A stretch of DNA of 38,430 nucleotides, from positions 1-38,430 of the forward strand of contig CAIRBT010000189.1 in the NCBI GenBank assembly GCA_903876875.1. Direction: 5' to 3'. This stretch comes from an uncultured Geobacteraceae bacterium (GTDB lineage Bacteria; Desulfobacterota; Desulfuromonadia; Geobacterales; Pseudopelobacteraceae). Below the pieces are notes generated by a model, which did not search any database, was not told the origin of the DNA, and worked only from the letters and a program-made list of their open reading frames with translations. The position numbers were made by a program, and so were the translations under genes. This document shows positions 1-7,827 of this stretch, piece after piece; the first letter of the stretch is position 1; each line of letters opens with the position of its first letter.

Positions 1-113
1 AAACCTTCGCCTGCGATTGCGGAGAAATGGCAGAATACATCCTCGCCACCTTCCTGCTCAAGAAATCCAAAACCCTTGCTGTCGTTAAACCATTTTACTG
101 TTCCGTTTACCAT
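1..113 (-). CDS. Cold-shock protein (CspA family), 3' part cut off by the window edge
   Basis: The ATG is read on the minus strand from 113, with a good AGGAGA ribosome site seven bases upstream. The visible 37 residues begin [17 protein letters not shown] and continue with a second motif, DVFCHFSAI. These are RNP1-like and RNP2-like motifs of the nucleic-acid-binding cold-shock domain. Family members are about 65-70 residues, so roughly half the protein lies outside the window. They bind single-stranded RNA or DNA in the cytoplasm and act as RNA chaperones. The family is certain; whether this copy is cold-induced or constitutive cannot be told from the sequence. Confidence 0.95.
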   Translation of the reverse strand, partial: MVNGTVKWFNDSKGFGFLEQEGGEDVFCHFSAIAGEG

Positions 114-148
114 GTGCTTACTTCTCCTGATTCTTCTTAATTATTTTA

Positions 149-164
149 TCCGGAGCTATCCGGA
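149..164. repeat. Short palindrome TCCGGA-N4-TCCGGA
   Basis: Two TCCGGA hexamers, each self-complementary, are separated by GCTA. Nearly the same unit, with a three-base spacer, sits inside the hairpin at 12792-12826. It lies in the presumed leader of the cold-shock gene. It could be an operator or a small dispersed repeat; its function is unknown. Confidence 0.4.
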
Positions 165-171
165 CCCGTGG

Positions 172-201
172 AAAGTAACAGCATCCGATGAACTGTGTCA
201 A
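172..201 (-). promoter_or_regulatory. Candidate sigma-70 promoter for the cold-shock gene
   Basis: On the minus strand a perfect TTGACA lies at 201-196, followed after 18 bases by TACTTT (177-172), a weak -10 element. This would give a leader of about 50 bases to the ATG at 113. The leader contains the TCCGGA-type palindrome at 149-164. The -35 box is convincing and the -10 is not. Confidence 0.35.
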
Positions 202-206
202 GTAAA

Positions 207-320
207 TTAAATAAAAAAATAAATATTTATCGCGACAGTGTTTTCCATCAACCTGTTTTCAGCTATTTTACTGTTTTCCACCATCAGCAGCATTCGTCTT
301 GCCTGGTCAATTGCGTTCAT
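207..320 (-). pseudogene. Possible decayed start of a HEPN-domain gene
   Basis: An ATG at 320 opens a 37-codon frame ending in TAA at 207-209. Its first residues, MNAIDQARRMLLMVE, resemble the first helix of small HEPN proteins, which are RNase toxins or partners of minimal nucleotidyltransferases. After about 20 residues the resemblance is lost and the sequence becomes AT-rich. It starts 14 bases before the end of the nucleotidyltransferase-like remnant, the overlap geometry typical of MNT-HEPN pairs. I read it as a truncated remnant. A chance frame is possible because the readable part is so short. Confidence 0.4.
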
Positions 321-438
321 ACAGTACCTTGCCATCTTTGATCGCATGGGCTACATGGGTACTGGTATCCTGCCACTTTTCAAGTTCTTCCGGTGAGTAA
401 ACCAGAAAATCAAGCACGATGAAATATCTGGCAAGAGC
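307..438 (-). pseudogene. C-terminal remnant of a minimal nucleotidyltransferase (MNT antitoxin-like)
   Basis: On the minus strand, bases 438-307 read through about 43 codons to TGA. They include LDFLVYSPEELEKW and, at the end, KDGKVLYERN. This matches the C-terminal end of small nucleotidyltransferases of the MNT type (a hydrophobic strand, then SPEE, then EG-x-VLYER). The N-terminal part with the GSxARG and catalytic aspartate motifs is absent: the sequence upstream runs straight into the end of miaA, in other frames. It is therefore a fragment. MNT proteins are antitoxins that AMPylate a partner HEPN toxin, and the next frame looks like a HEPN start. Confidence 0.5.
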
Positions 439-468
439 TCGCCGAGGAGTCCTCAGTCCGGCAGGCTC

Positions 469-1371
469 CTAGAACTCTTTCCGCCGCAGTATCTCCCCGG
501 CCTGCTCCAACGAATCTGCCGCACCCTCCACCCAGTTAATAAGGATGCCATGCCGCTCCATGCGCCGAAACCAGTTGCCCTGACGCTTGGCAAAATCACC
601 AATCGCACTGTTAAGCCGCACAAACAGCTCCGTGCGCGTGAGCTCTCCCCGAAGAAAAGCACCCACATACCGGTATTCGAGGCCGTAGTAGTCCAGCCGT
701 TCCCAGGGGACTCCGGCAGTGTGGAGAGCCGCCACCTCCTCTATCATGCCGTTTGCCAGCCGTTCTTCCAGCCGAAGGGCAATGCGACGGCGCAACTCAT
801 GCCTCTCCCAATGGATACCGATCACCGTGCCCTCGATACGGGGAAACGGCTCCACCTCCGCTGCGTGCGCTGTCCCCCGTGCAATCTCAATGGCCCTGAC
901 CGTTCGCTGCCGATCATGCAGATCCGTACTGTTATGGAGTTCCGGCTTAAGCTGCCGGAGTATCTGCACCAGTTCTTCGTCACTTCTATCAGCCAGTTCT
1001 CCCCGGAGTGCTTCGTCGACCGGAACCTCAACCAACCGGTATCCCCGCAGTACCGCATCCAGATACATGCCGCTACCACCACAGAGAATCGGCACCGCAC
1101 CACGGGCTGTGATGTCGAAAAAAGCCTCAAAAAACAGTCGCTGAAAGGCAAAGACATTAAACTCTTCCCCCGCATTCCGAATGTCTATGAGATGGTACGG
1201 TACCGCACCATACTCATGGAGATCCTTGCCGCTGCCGATGTCCATCCCCCGAAAAACCTGGCGGGAATCAGCGGAGATAATCTCCCCGCCATATTCGGCG
1301 GCTAACGCCACCGCCAAACGGGTTTTGCCAGAGGCGGTGGGGCCGAGAATCGTTATCAGCTTATTCTTCAT
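469..1371 (-). CDS. miaA: tRNA dimethylallyltransferase
   Basis: The product transfers a dimethylallyl group to A37 of tRNAs that read UNN codons, which improves codon-anticodon stability. The 300-residue length is typical. A P-loop GPTASGKT is at residues 10-17, followed by SADSRQVF (33-40) and then MDIGSGK, a canonical MiaA N-terminus. The open frame extends upstream to 1524, but family alignment places the start at the ATG at 1371 (MKNKLITILG). That ATG overlaps the end of uvrC by 11 bases, so translation is probably coupled. Immediately downstream lie toxin-antitoxin remnants. Identification is secure. Confidence 0.97.
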   Translation of the reverse strand: MKNKLITILGPTASGKTRLAVALAAEYGGEIISADSRQVFRGMDIGSGKDLHEYGAVPYHLIDIRNAGEEFNVFAFQRLFFEAFFDITARGAVPILCGGSGMYLDAVLRGYRLVEVPVDEALRGELADRSDEELVQILRQLKPELHNSTDLHDRQRTVRAIEIARGTAHAAEVEPFPRIEGTVIGIHWERHELRRRIALRLEERLANGMIEEVAALHTAGVPWERLDYYGLEYRYVGAFLRGELTRTELFVRLNSAIGDFAKRQGNWFRRMERHGILINWVEGAADSLEQAGEILRRKEF

Positions 1372-3193
1372 GAAGACTCCGATAGAGGTTTTCTGCCACA
1401 GGACGAACCATGCCGGGAATGGCCATAAGTTCTTCCACGGAGGCCTCCCCAAGACGTTGCACACTGCCGAACTGCGTGAGCAGGGCGATCCGGCGGCGGG
1501 AGCCGATACCGGGAACAGCATCAATTACCGATGCAATCCCCTCCTTGCTCCGCAGCTTTCGATGGTATTCGATGGCAAAGCGGTGAGCTTCGTCCCGTAT
1601 CGCTGCCAATAACAGCAGGGGTGCCGAGTTCTGACGTAGCACCACCGGGTTCTTTCTCCCCGGCAGAAACACTCTTTCATCACTCTTACCCACACGACTC
1701 CCCTCGGCATCGGGGGTTACCCTGCTTTTGGCCAAAGAGACCAGATCAAAGCGGCCGGCCAGTTCCAGTTCCAGCAAAATCCCCTGCACCGCGTTTAATT
1801 GCCCCACGCCACCGTCTACCACCACCAGGTCAGGCACCCCCTCTTTTTCGATGGTATCAGCCCGGAACCGTCGTGAAAACAGTTCCCGAAGCATGGCAAA
1901 ATCGTCCTGTCCCACCACGGTGCGAATACGGTAGTGTCGATAGCGGGGGCGATCCTTGCTCCCACCGGTAAATACCGCCCGACTGCCAACGGAAAAACGC
2001 CCCTGAATGGTTGAGATGTCATAACACTCAATCCGTTGCGGCAGGCGGGACAGCTGTAAACGCCGGGACAACTCAAGCAGCACCCCTTCCGCAGAGGCGC
2101 GTTTTTCATCCCGCTCACGGCAGGCTGACTGCGCGTTTTTGCAGGCCAGTGCCACCAGTTCCCGCTTGGTGCCCCTCTGGGGCGACGAGATAGTTACCCG
2201 TCCCCCCCGTACTTCGCCGAGCAACTCGGCCAGCGGCTTACTCTCCTCGATCTCAAGTGGCAGCAGTATCTCTTCCGGAATGTACGCATCATCCAGGTAG
2301 TGCCGCTGTAAAAATTCTGCCACGGCTGTCTCATCGTCCAACTCCCAGGTAACCGGGATCAGACGACTCCCGGAGAGCACACCGGCACGAATAAAGAGCA
2401 GAGCCAGCTCGATCCTGTTGCCATCCCGGTAAAAGCCGACCACATCGATATCCCCCTCTGCCAATACCATCTTCTGCTTCTCAACGGTCACCTCAACCGA
2501 ACGGAGGAGATTACGCCAACGAGCCGCCTCTTCATAGAGCATCTGCTCCGAGGCTTCAAGCATACGGCGTTTGAACTCGGCAACCAACAGCTTCCCCTTC
2601 CCCTCTAGAAAAAGCATGGCTCCGCTGACCAGTGCCCTGTAATCTTCGGTGGTTATCAAGCCATGACAGGGGGCACTGCATTGGCCGATCTGATGATAGA
2701 GGCAGGGGCGACTACGCGCCATGCAGGTTGCCAGCGGGTAATGACGAAGGGGAAACATCCTGACCATTTGCCGCAGCACTTCGCGGGCAGCGGAACCGGA
2801 CGCATAGGGGCCGAAATAGTGGGAGCCATCCCGGGGGCGTTTGCGCACTACGGTAAAACGGGGAAATTTTTCAGTGGCATTAACCCGCAGGGAAAAATAG
2901 GTCTTGTCATCTTTGAGGCTTAAATTGTAACGGGGGTGATGCTGCTTAATCAGGGTATTCTCAAGGAGCAGTGCCTCTTTCTCCGTATCGGTCAGAGTAA
3001 CTTCGATATCCCGCACCTTTGCCATGAGAAATTTCACATGGTAACGGGAATCTCCCGACGAGCGGAAGTAGGAACGAACCCGCTGCCGCAGGTTACGGGC
3101 TTTACCGACGTAGATAATCACCCCGGCTTCATCATGCATCAGGTAGACACCGGGTGAGGTGGGGAAATGTTGTATCTTTTCTTCAAGGGTCAT
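1361..3193 (-). CDS. uvrC: Excinuclease ABC subunit C
   Basis: UvrC makes the two incisions of nucleotide excision repair together with UvrB. The 610-residue protein has an N-terminal GIY-YIG nuclease domain (SPGVYLMHD at about 12-21, then IIYVGKARNLRQRV), a cysteine-containing segment (CLYHQIGQCSAPCHG, about 165-180), a UVR/UvrB-binding region, the RNase H-like nuclease core (ECYDIS and VVVDGGVGQL) and a tandem helix-hairpin-helix at the end (VPGIGSRRR, IPGMVRP). It starts at an ATG with only a weak AAGG upstream and overlaps miaA by 11 bases. This looks like an intact, full-length gene. Confidence 0.97.
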   Translation of the reverse strand: MTLEEKIQHFPTSPGVYLMHDEAGVIIYVGKARNLRQRVRSYFRSSGDSRYHVKFLMAKVRDIEVTLTDTEKEALLLENTLIKQHHPRYNLSLKDDKTYFSLRVNATEKFPRFTVVRKRPRDGSHYFGPYASGSAAREVLRQMVRMFPLRHYPLATCMARSRPCLYHQIGQCSAPCHGLITTEDYRALVSGAMLFLEGKGKLLVAEFKRRMLEASEQMLYEEAARWRNLLRSVEVTVEKQKMVLAEGDIDVVGFYRDGNRIELALLFIRAGVLSGSRLIPVTWELDDETAVAEFLQRHYLDDAYIPEEILLPLEIEESKPLAELLGEVRGGRVTISSPQRGTKRELVALACKNAQSACRERDEKRASAEGVLLELSRRLQLSRLPQRIECYDISTIQGRFSVGSRAVFTGGSKDRPRYRHYRIRTVVGQDDFAMLRELFSRRFRADTIEKEGVPDLVVVDGGVGQLNAVQGILLELELAGRFDLVSLAKSRVTPDAEGSRVGKSDERVFLPGRKNPVVLRQNSAPLLLLAAIRDEAHRFAIEYHRKLRSKEGIASVIDAVPGIGSRRRIALLTQFGSVQRLGEASVEELMAIPGMVRPVAENLYRSLHEE

Positions 3194-3269
3194 GACGACA
3201 GCATACCTTTTTGACCATCAAAGGGGAAGCCTGTTTGTCTTTCCAAAATCAGTGTGCCTATTTTTTGGG

Positions 3270-3297
3270 CGTCTGCTGACTTTTGAGGCAGCAGACG
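3270..3297. repeat. Inverted repeat upstream of the amtB promoter
   Basis: CGTCTGCTG at 3270-3278 pairs perfectly with CAGCAGACG at 3289-3297 across a ten-base centre. A run of six T precedes it on the plus strand, which is the wrong side for a plus-strand terminator. It lies 60-87 bases upstream of the -24 element at 3357, a normal distance for a binding site of a sigma-54 activator. It could also be a transcript hairpin. The role is inferred. Confidence 0.5.
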
Positions 3298-3356
3298 TTA
3301 TCAACAGAGAATCATAAAAATACAATAAATCAGCGTATTACGACATCGTCTCATTT

Positions 3357-3372
3357 TGGCCGCATTTTTGCT
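3357..3372 (+). promoter_or_regulatory. Sigma-54 (-24/-12) promoter of amtB
   Basis: The sequence TGGCCGCATTTTTGCT matches TGGC-N7-TTGCW. The invariant GG (3358-3359) and GC (3370-3371) are separated by exactly ten bases. Transcription would begin near 3383, leaving a leader of about 43 bases. Nitrogen-controlled sigma-54 transcription of ammonium transporters is well established in Proteobacteria, which fits. The bases between the two elements are not consensus. Confidence 0.7.
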
Positions 3373-3425
3373 TGCACCGATTGGCCCAAAGATGGGCACA
3401 CAGACACCAACGGGGGTAATTCTGT

Positions 3426-4646
3426 ATGGAAACCATGTCAACGGTGACAGGGCTCAAAAGTAGTGCCGATGTTCTTTTTCTTATGTTGGGCGCAGCAATG
3501 GTCTTCGCGATGCATGCCGGTTTTGCCTTTCTTGAGGTCGGTTCGGTCCGCAAAAAAAACCAGGTAAATGCACTGGTCAAAATTCTCACCGACTGGGCCG
3601 TCTCAACGGTTGTCTATTTTCTGGTCGGCTTTCCCATCTCCTATGGCATCTCATTTCTAAAACCGGCTGAAGAACTGCTGGGCAAAACCCAGGGGTACGA
3701 TCTGGTACATTATTTCTTCCTCCTCTGTTTTGCGGCCTGTATTCCGGCCATCATCTCCGGCGGCATTGCAGAGCGCGCCAAGTTTTGGCCCCAGGTCATC
3801 GCCGGAGCTATCTTTGCCGGCCTTGCCTATCCACTCTTTGAGTCCCTGATCTGGGGACAGTTTTCGTCCAGCGTACAGGCACTCTTTAAATCACTGGGGG
3901 GGGCTGAATTCCACGACTACGCAGGTTCGGTAGTGGTTCACTCCATCGGTGGCTGGATCGCCCTGCCGGCCGTTATCATCCTCGGCCCCCGCATAGGACG
4001 TTTTGTAAAGGGCAAATCACACCCCATTTTGGTCAGTAATATCCCGTTTCTCGGTCTTGGCTCATGGATTCTGGCGGTCGGCTGGTTTGGCTTTAACGTG
4101 ATGAGTGCCGGAAATCTGGAAAAGATATCCGGGTTGGTGGCGGTCAACTCCCTGATGGCCATGGTCGGAGGCATTCTGGTGGCCCTTGTGGCCGGCAAAA
4201 ACGACCCCGGCTTCATTCATAACGGCGCGTTGGCCGGACTGATTGCCGTCTGTGCCGGCAGCGACATCATGCACCCCCTCGGAGCCCTTGTGGTCGGCGG
4301 CGTAGCTTCCCTCATTTTTGTCTACGGCTTCCACTATGAACAGGAGGTGCTGAAGATTGATGACGTGCTTGGCGTCTGGCCGCTCCATGGCATTATCGGC
4401 ACCTGGGGGGGCATCGCTGCCGGGATTTTTGGCCAAAAATTTTGCGGCGGTATTGGCGGAGTTACCTTCCTCTCTCAGGTGGGGGGCAGTCTCTTCGCAG
4501 TTATTTTTGCTCTGGTAAGCAGTGTCATCGTCTATGGTCTTCTTAACAAGACCGTCGGTATTCGCCTTGATCAGGAGCAGGAGTATAACGGCGCAGATAT
4601 CTCCATCCATAATATCGGAGCGTACCCGGAAGACAGCATCCGCTAA
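3426..4646 (+). CDS. amtB: Ammonium transporter (Amt family)
   Basis: This is a 406-residue, 11-helix inner-membrane ammonium channel. Family landmarks are GFAFLEVG (32-39) in helix 1, SGGIAERAKF (111-120), the first pore histidine at H172 (VVHSIGG) and the second at H321 (WPLHGIIGTWGG). No cleavable signal peptide is evident, as in the shorter Amt proteins. The ATG at 3426 follows a GGGGG ribosome-site core. A sigma-54 promoter sits just upstream, so expression is probably nitrogen-controlled. No glnB/glnK PII gene adjoins it in this window, unlike the common arrangement; the regulator must be encoded elsewhere. A stem-loop follows at 4696. Confidence 0.96.
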   Translation: METMSTVTGLKSSADVLFLMLGAAMVFAMHAGFAFLEVGSVRKKNQVNALVKILTDWAVSTVVYFLVGFPISYGISFLKPAEELLGKTQGYDLVHYFFLLCFAACIPAIISGGIAERAKFWPQVIAGAIFAGLAYPLFESLIWGQFSSSVQALFKSLGGAEFHDYAGSVVVHSIGGWIALPAVIILGPRIGRFVKGKSHPILVSNIPFLGLGSWILAVGWFGFNVMSAGNLEKISGLVAVNSLMAMVGGILVALVAGKNDPGFIHNGALAGLIAVCAGSDIMHPLGALVVGGVASLIFVYGFHYEQEVLKIDDVLGVWPLHGIIGTWGGIAAGIFGQKFCGGIGGVTFLSQVGGSLFAVIFALVSSVIVYGLLNKTVGIRLDQEQEYNGADISIHNIGAYPEDSIR

Positions 4647-4695
4647 CCGGTAGCACCAATAATAATACGGCGGCAGGCTTATCCGCCCCCACACA

Positions 4696-4732
4696 GGAGG
4701 GCTCCACCAGTACAATTTTGGCGGAGCCCTCC
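4696..4732 (+). terminator. Stem-loop downstream of amtB
   Basis: GGAGGGCTCCACC (4696-4708) and GGCGGAGCCCTCC (4720-4732) pair with a single mismatch around an 11-base loop. It lies 50 bases after the amtB stop. No U-run follows, so it may be a weak or factor-assisted terminator or a 3' mRNA-stabilising hairpin. Confidence 0.55.
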
Positions 4733-4797
4733 CCGTTTACGGCCTGAAAACCCCGTGATATAACCGTTTCTAACCTACTGACTTTCCGTTTCTTTCG

Positions 4798-4826
4798 TTG
4801 ACAATACTGCCGAGAGGTGCTACTTA
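4798..4826 (+). promoter_or_regulatory. Candidate promoter of the envelope gene cluster
   Basis: TTGACA at 4798-4803 is a perfect -35 box. At 17 bases spacing the -10 position holds TACTTA (4821-4826), which is poor. It is the only recognisable promoter-like signal in the 243-base gap before the gene at 4890. Confidence 0.3.
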
Positions 4827-4889
4827 AGATGCATTTTACCTGTAGTCACCGACTGCTCCCACTGGGCTGTCAGGAGCATCGTCGGCTCA

Positions 4890-7826
4890 ATGAGGTTATT
4901 TCACGTGAAATTATTGAAATTATGCAGAACCACCTTTACCCGTATGTTACTCATACTGGTCATAATTTCATCTTTGCATGCTACCCAGGCATTTTCTCAG
5001 GAAACTGAGGATTCACAGGTATTTATAGCCGGCTTCAACGCCTATCAGCAAAAAGATTACGGTTCCTCCATAGAAAAACTCACCGAAGTGTTACGAAAAC
5101 ACCCCAATACACCACTGCGGGACATGACGCTGTTCTGGCTGGCACGTTCCTATTATAAAATCGGTAATCAGCAAGAGGCTGCCCGCAATCTTTCGCGTTT
5201 TTCCCGTGATTATCCGGACAATCCCCTCAAAAGCACGGTTGAAGATGAACTGCTCACCCTGACCGCCCGTTTTGAAAGAGGTGAAACACTCCCGGTCGGT
5301 GCCCCCCCCGTCAAACAGTTAGGGCAGTCATCCGTCCAGATTGTGAAAGCCGAAAAAGAGCGCATTGCCGTAGCGCGTGGCGAAGAGGCCCGGCAGGCAG
5401 CAGTTGTTGCAGAGACCGCACGCACAGCAGCCCAAAAGCAGACCGAAGAAAATGCGGACGCTGAAAAGCGCGAGCAGGCGGCCGCTCAAAAGACAGCAGA
5501 CAACCGCAAAGCGACACTGGCAGCAGCCGAAGCAGAAGCGGCACGCCTGAAGACCTTGCGCCTGACCGAAGAGAGAGCAGCCTCTGAGAAAATGGCACAG
5601 GAGCAGATCCTCCTGACCAAGGCGACACAGGAAAAGGCCGAGCGGGAAAAAACGCCACCTGCCACTATCGCCGAACCGGCCGCCACGGAACAAACAGCCG
5701 GTGAAACCGGTGCGGTTATGGCAGCGGCAGCAGCAGAATCAGCACAACTCAGCGCAGTGAAACAGGCCGAAGAGCAACAAACCCGGATGAAGGCCGAACA
5801 GGAAAAAATCGCCGCACAGAAGGCCGCCGAGCAGCGTGAATTGGCGCAACGGGCAGCCGCAAAGGCGGCCGGGGAAAAAGCCGCAGAACAGGCACAGGCC
5901 AAGGCCGAGTTTGAGCGAAGGGAAGCTGTTGAAAGGGCCATCGCCACCCTCCGTGCCGAGGCTGAGATGGAAGCATCCCGCATTGCCACCCAAAAAGCGG
6001 AACGCGAAAGAATCATCCAGGTAAAAATCAAAGAAGCCCGTCAGGCCGCAGCGGCTGCTGAAACAGCTCGTCTGGCAGCGCTCAAAGCGGAAGCGGATCG
6101 GCTGGCCGCCGAGCAGGCTGCCAACGAAGAGAAAGCCCGACGGCTCGTGACTCAAAAAGCCGAGGAAGCACGCCTTGAACAGCAGAAGCTGCAAGATGAG
6201 CGTACCAAGGCCGCAAAACGTGCCTATCGGGAAAAAGCCATTGCCCAGTACAAGGCAATTCTCGATACCTACCCGAAATCTGCCGCCGCCATCACGTCGG
6301 CCGCGAAGCTTCGTGAATTGGGTATCGCAGTTGCGCTCCCTCCGGCGGCAAGTGAACCGGCTCAATCCGACACTACCCAGGTCCTAAAACTGGAAGTCGC
6401 CCAGTTTGCCGGTTTTGAATTTAATCTGCCCACGCCCCCTCCTGCGTTCAACGTGGGTGTACCGGCCACCATCCCCTTTGAAGTCGTCAACCGCGGCAAC
6501 GGTGCCGACTCCTTTGATCTCTTTTCGACTTTTCCGGCCAGTTACCGGCCCCGCTTTGCCTCGGCAGCAGCACCGGAGAAAAATATCGACCGTACCCCTA
6601 CCCTGGAACCGGCAGAAACCTTCCGGGGTGTGATAGAGTTCGTCATCCCGCCGAACAGCATCGACGGCCTGCGTATTGCCCAGGCCGTGAAAATCGCCTC
6701 ACGGTTAATGGGAGAAGCAAGTCAGTCCCACGAGATTCAGCTGGTTGCCTCAGCTCCCCTCCTGCGTGCCATAGTCAGGGCTGAAAACAGCACCTACCTC
6801 CCGGGTGGCAAGGTTGCCTACCGGGTATCCCTGCTCAACGTCGGCTCAACCACGGCACGTGACGTTTCTGTCAGAGTACGCTACCCCTCCGGCCTGGAAC
6901 CGTCGGCCACGGGCAACGGCTTTAAAAAAGAGTCATCCACATCGGTTGCTCTGGATGATGTTGTTATCAGCTCAGGAGAAAGCAGGGAGTTTACCGTTCC
7001 CTTCCAGTTGAAAGAAGGCGCCCTGGCCGGTGAGGATTTGACCGCCCGTGTGGAACTTTTCAACAAAACCCTTGGCACCAGTGCGGTCTTTGTGTCCAAC
7101 AGCCCAACAGTTGCCATACAACGAGGGGTAGTGATCCGTTCTGCAACAGCCCCCGTTATTACCATACCGGGTCAAACCATTGCCGTTCCCCTGACGGTTG
7201 TCAATACCGGTAACATCCGTGAGAAGTTTACCATTTCCTCCAAGCTTGCCGGTGGTGAATCACTGGTTGTGTACCACGACCTGAACCGGGACGGCATCAG
7301 GCAAGCCAGCGAAAAGCCGGTCAAAGAACTTGGCCCCCTGGCTCCTGGTGAAGAAGCGAGTCTGGTCGCCGAGGTAAAAACAGCCACCACCGTATCCGAC
7401 GGCAGCAAAGGGACTGTCCAGGTTTCGATTTCTTCAGCCGAAGACAGCAGCAGTTCGGCAACCGGAACCGCCCAATTAATTTATTCGAGGCCGGTTCTGA
7501 AACTGGCAACCAGTAGCCATAGCGGACAGCTGAAGCCGGGTGACATAACCTCCTTTGATCTCACCATCACCAATAACGGCTCAAACCTTGCCAGAGTTGT
7601 TGTCCTGCAAAGCATCTGGCCGGAACTCCTTGAGTTAGTGGCATCTGAGCCGACAACCAGTTCTGTGGCACAAGGCACGGTTACCTGGCGCTTTACCGAG
7701 CTTGGTGCAGGTGAACGACGCAACATCAGGGTCTCCTTCAGAGTCAAACCGGGAACCGGTGTCGGCAAGGCTATTCAGGTCAGAAACAGCCTGACCTATG
7801 AAGATCAGTTGGGAAACAGGTATTAA
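4890..7826 (+). CDS. Large exported protein: TPR, long Ala/Glu coiled coil, four beta-sandwich repeats
   Basis: I do not recognise a named family for the whole 978-residue protein. An N-terminal signal peptide (hydrophobic 18-30, cleavage near AFSQE at 34-38) indicates export. Residues 45-125 form TPR repeats (FNAYQQKDYGSSIEKL, FWLARSYYKIGNQQEA). About 150-450 is an Ala/Glu/Lys/Arg-rich coiled coil resembling TolA, ending in another TPR-like helix pair (about 445-480). Residues 500-978 hold about four immunoglobulin-like NEW3/DUF11-type units with motifs such as VVNRGNGADSF, LLNVGSTTARDV, VVNTGNIREKF and ITNNGSNLARV. The third unit contains a 12-residue EF-hand-like loop (D797-x-N-x-D-G to E808), a possible calcium site. 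The next gene starts two bases after the stop codon and also has LysM/TPR features, so they probably act together in the periplasm or at the outer membrane. The SD-like CAGGAG is rather far (13 bases) from the ATG. Confidence 0.8.
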   Translation: MRLFHVKLLKLCRTTFTRMLLILVIISSLHATQAFSQETEDSQVFIAGFNAYQQKDYGSSIEKLTEVLRKHPNTPLRDMTLFWLARSYYKIGNQQEAARNLSRFSRDYPDNPLKSTVEDELLTLTARFERGETLPVGAPPVKQLGQSSVQIVKAEKERIAVARGEEARQAAVVAETARTAAQKQTEENADAEKREQAAAQKTADNRKATLAAAEAEAARLKTLRLTEERAASEKMAQEQILLTKATQEKAEREKTPPATIAEPAATEQTAGETGAVMAAAAAESAQLSAVKQAEEQQTRMKAEQEKIAAQKAAEQRELAQRAAAKAAGEKAAEQAQAKAEFERREAVERAIATLRAEAEMEASRIATQKAERERIIQVKIKEARQAAAAAETARLAALKAEADRLAAEQAANEEKARRLVTQKAEEARLEQQKLQDERTKAAKRAYREKAIAQYKAILDTYPKSAAAITSAAKLRELGIAVALPPAASEPAQSDTTQVLKLEVAQFAGFEFNLPTPPPAFNVGVPATIPFEVVNRGNGADSFDLFSTFPASYRPRFASAAAPEKNIDRTPTLEPAETFRGVIEFVIPPNSIDGLRIAQAVKIASRLMGEASQSHEIQLVASAPLLRAIVRAENSTYLPGGKVAYRVSLLNVGSTTARDVSVRVRYPSGLEPSATGNGFKKESSTSVALDDVVISSGESREFTVPFQLKEGALAGEDLTARVELFNKTLGTSAVFVSNSPTVAIQRGVVIRSATAPVITIPGQTIAVPLTVVNTGNIREKFTISSKLAGGESLVVYHDLNRDGIRQASEKPVKELGPLAPGEEASLVAEVKTATTVSDGSKGTVQVSISSAEDSSSSATGTAQLIYSRPVLKLATSSHSGQLKPGDITSFDLTITNNGSNLARVVVLQSIWPELLELVASEPTTSSVAQGTVTWRFTELGAGERRNIRVSFRVKPGTGVGKAIQVRNSLTYEDQLGNRY

Positions 7827-7827
7827 T

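Noticed and set aside
550-1305. Long plus-strand frame opposite miaA (251 codons)
   Set aside because: It is antisense to a clear miaA gene, has no recognisable domain and its composition mirrors the real gene.
4817-5008. 63-codon plus frame at the start of the large exported protein
   Set aside because: It overlaps the signal peptide of the real gene in another frame and has no ribosome site or domain.
5311-6365. Several minus-strand frames opposite the coiled-coil part of the large exported protein
   Set aside because: They are by-products of the repetitive Ala/Glu codons on the other strand; their Cys/Phe/Leu-rich products have no features of real proteins.
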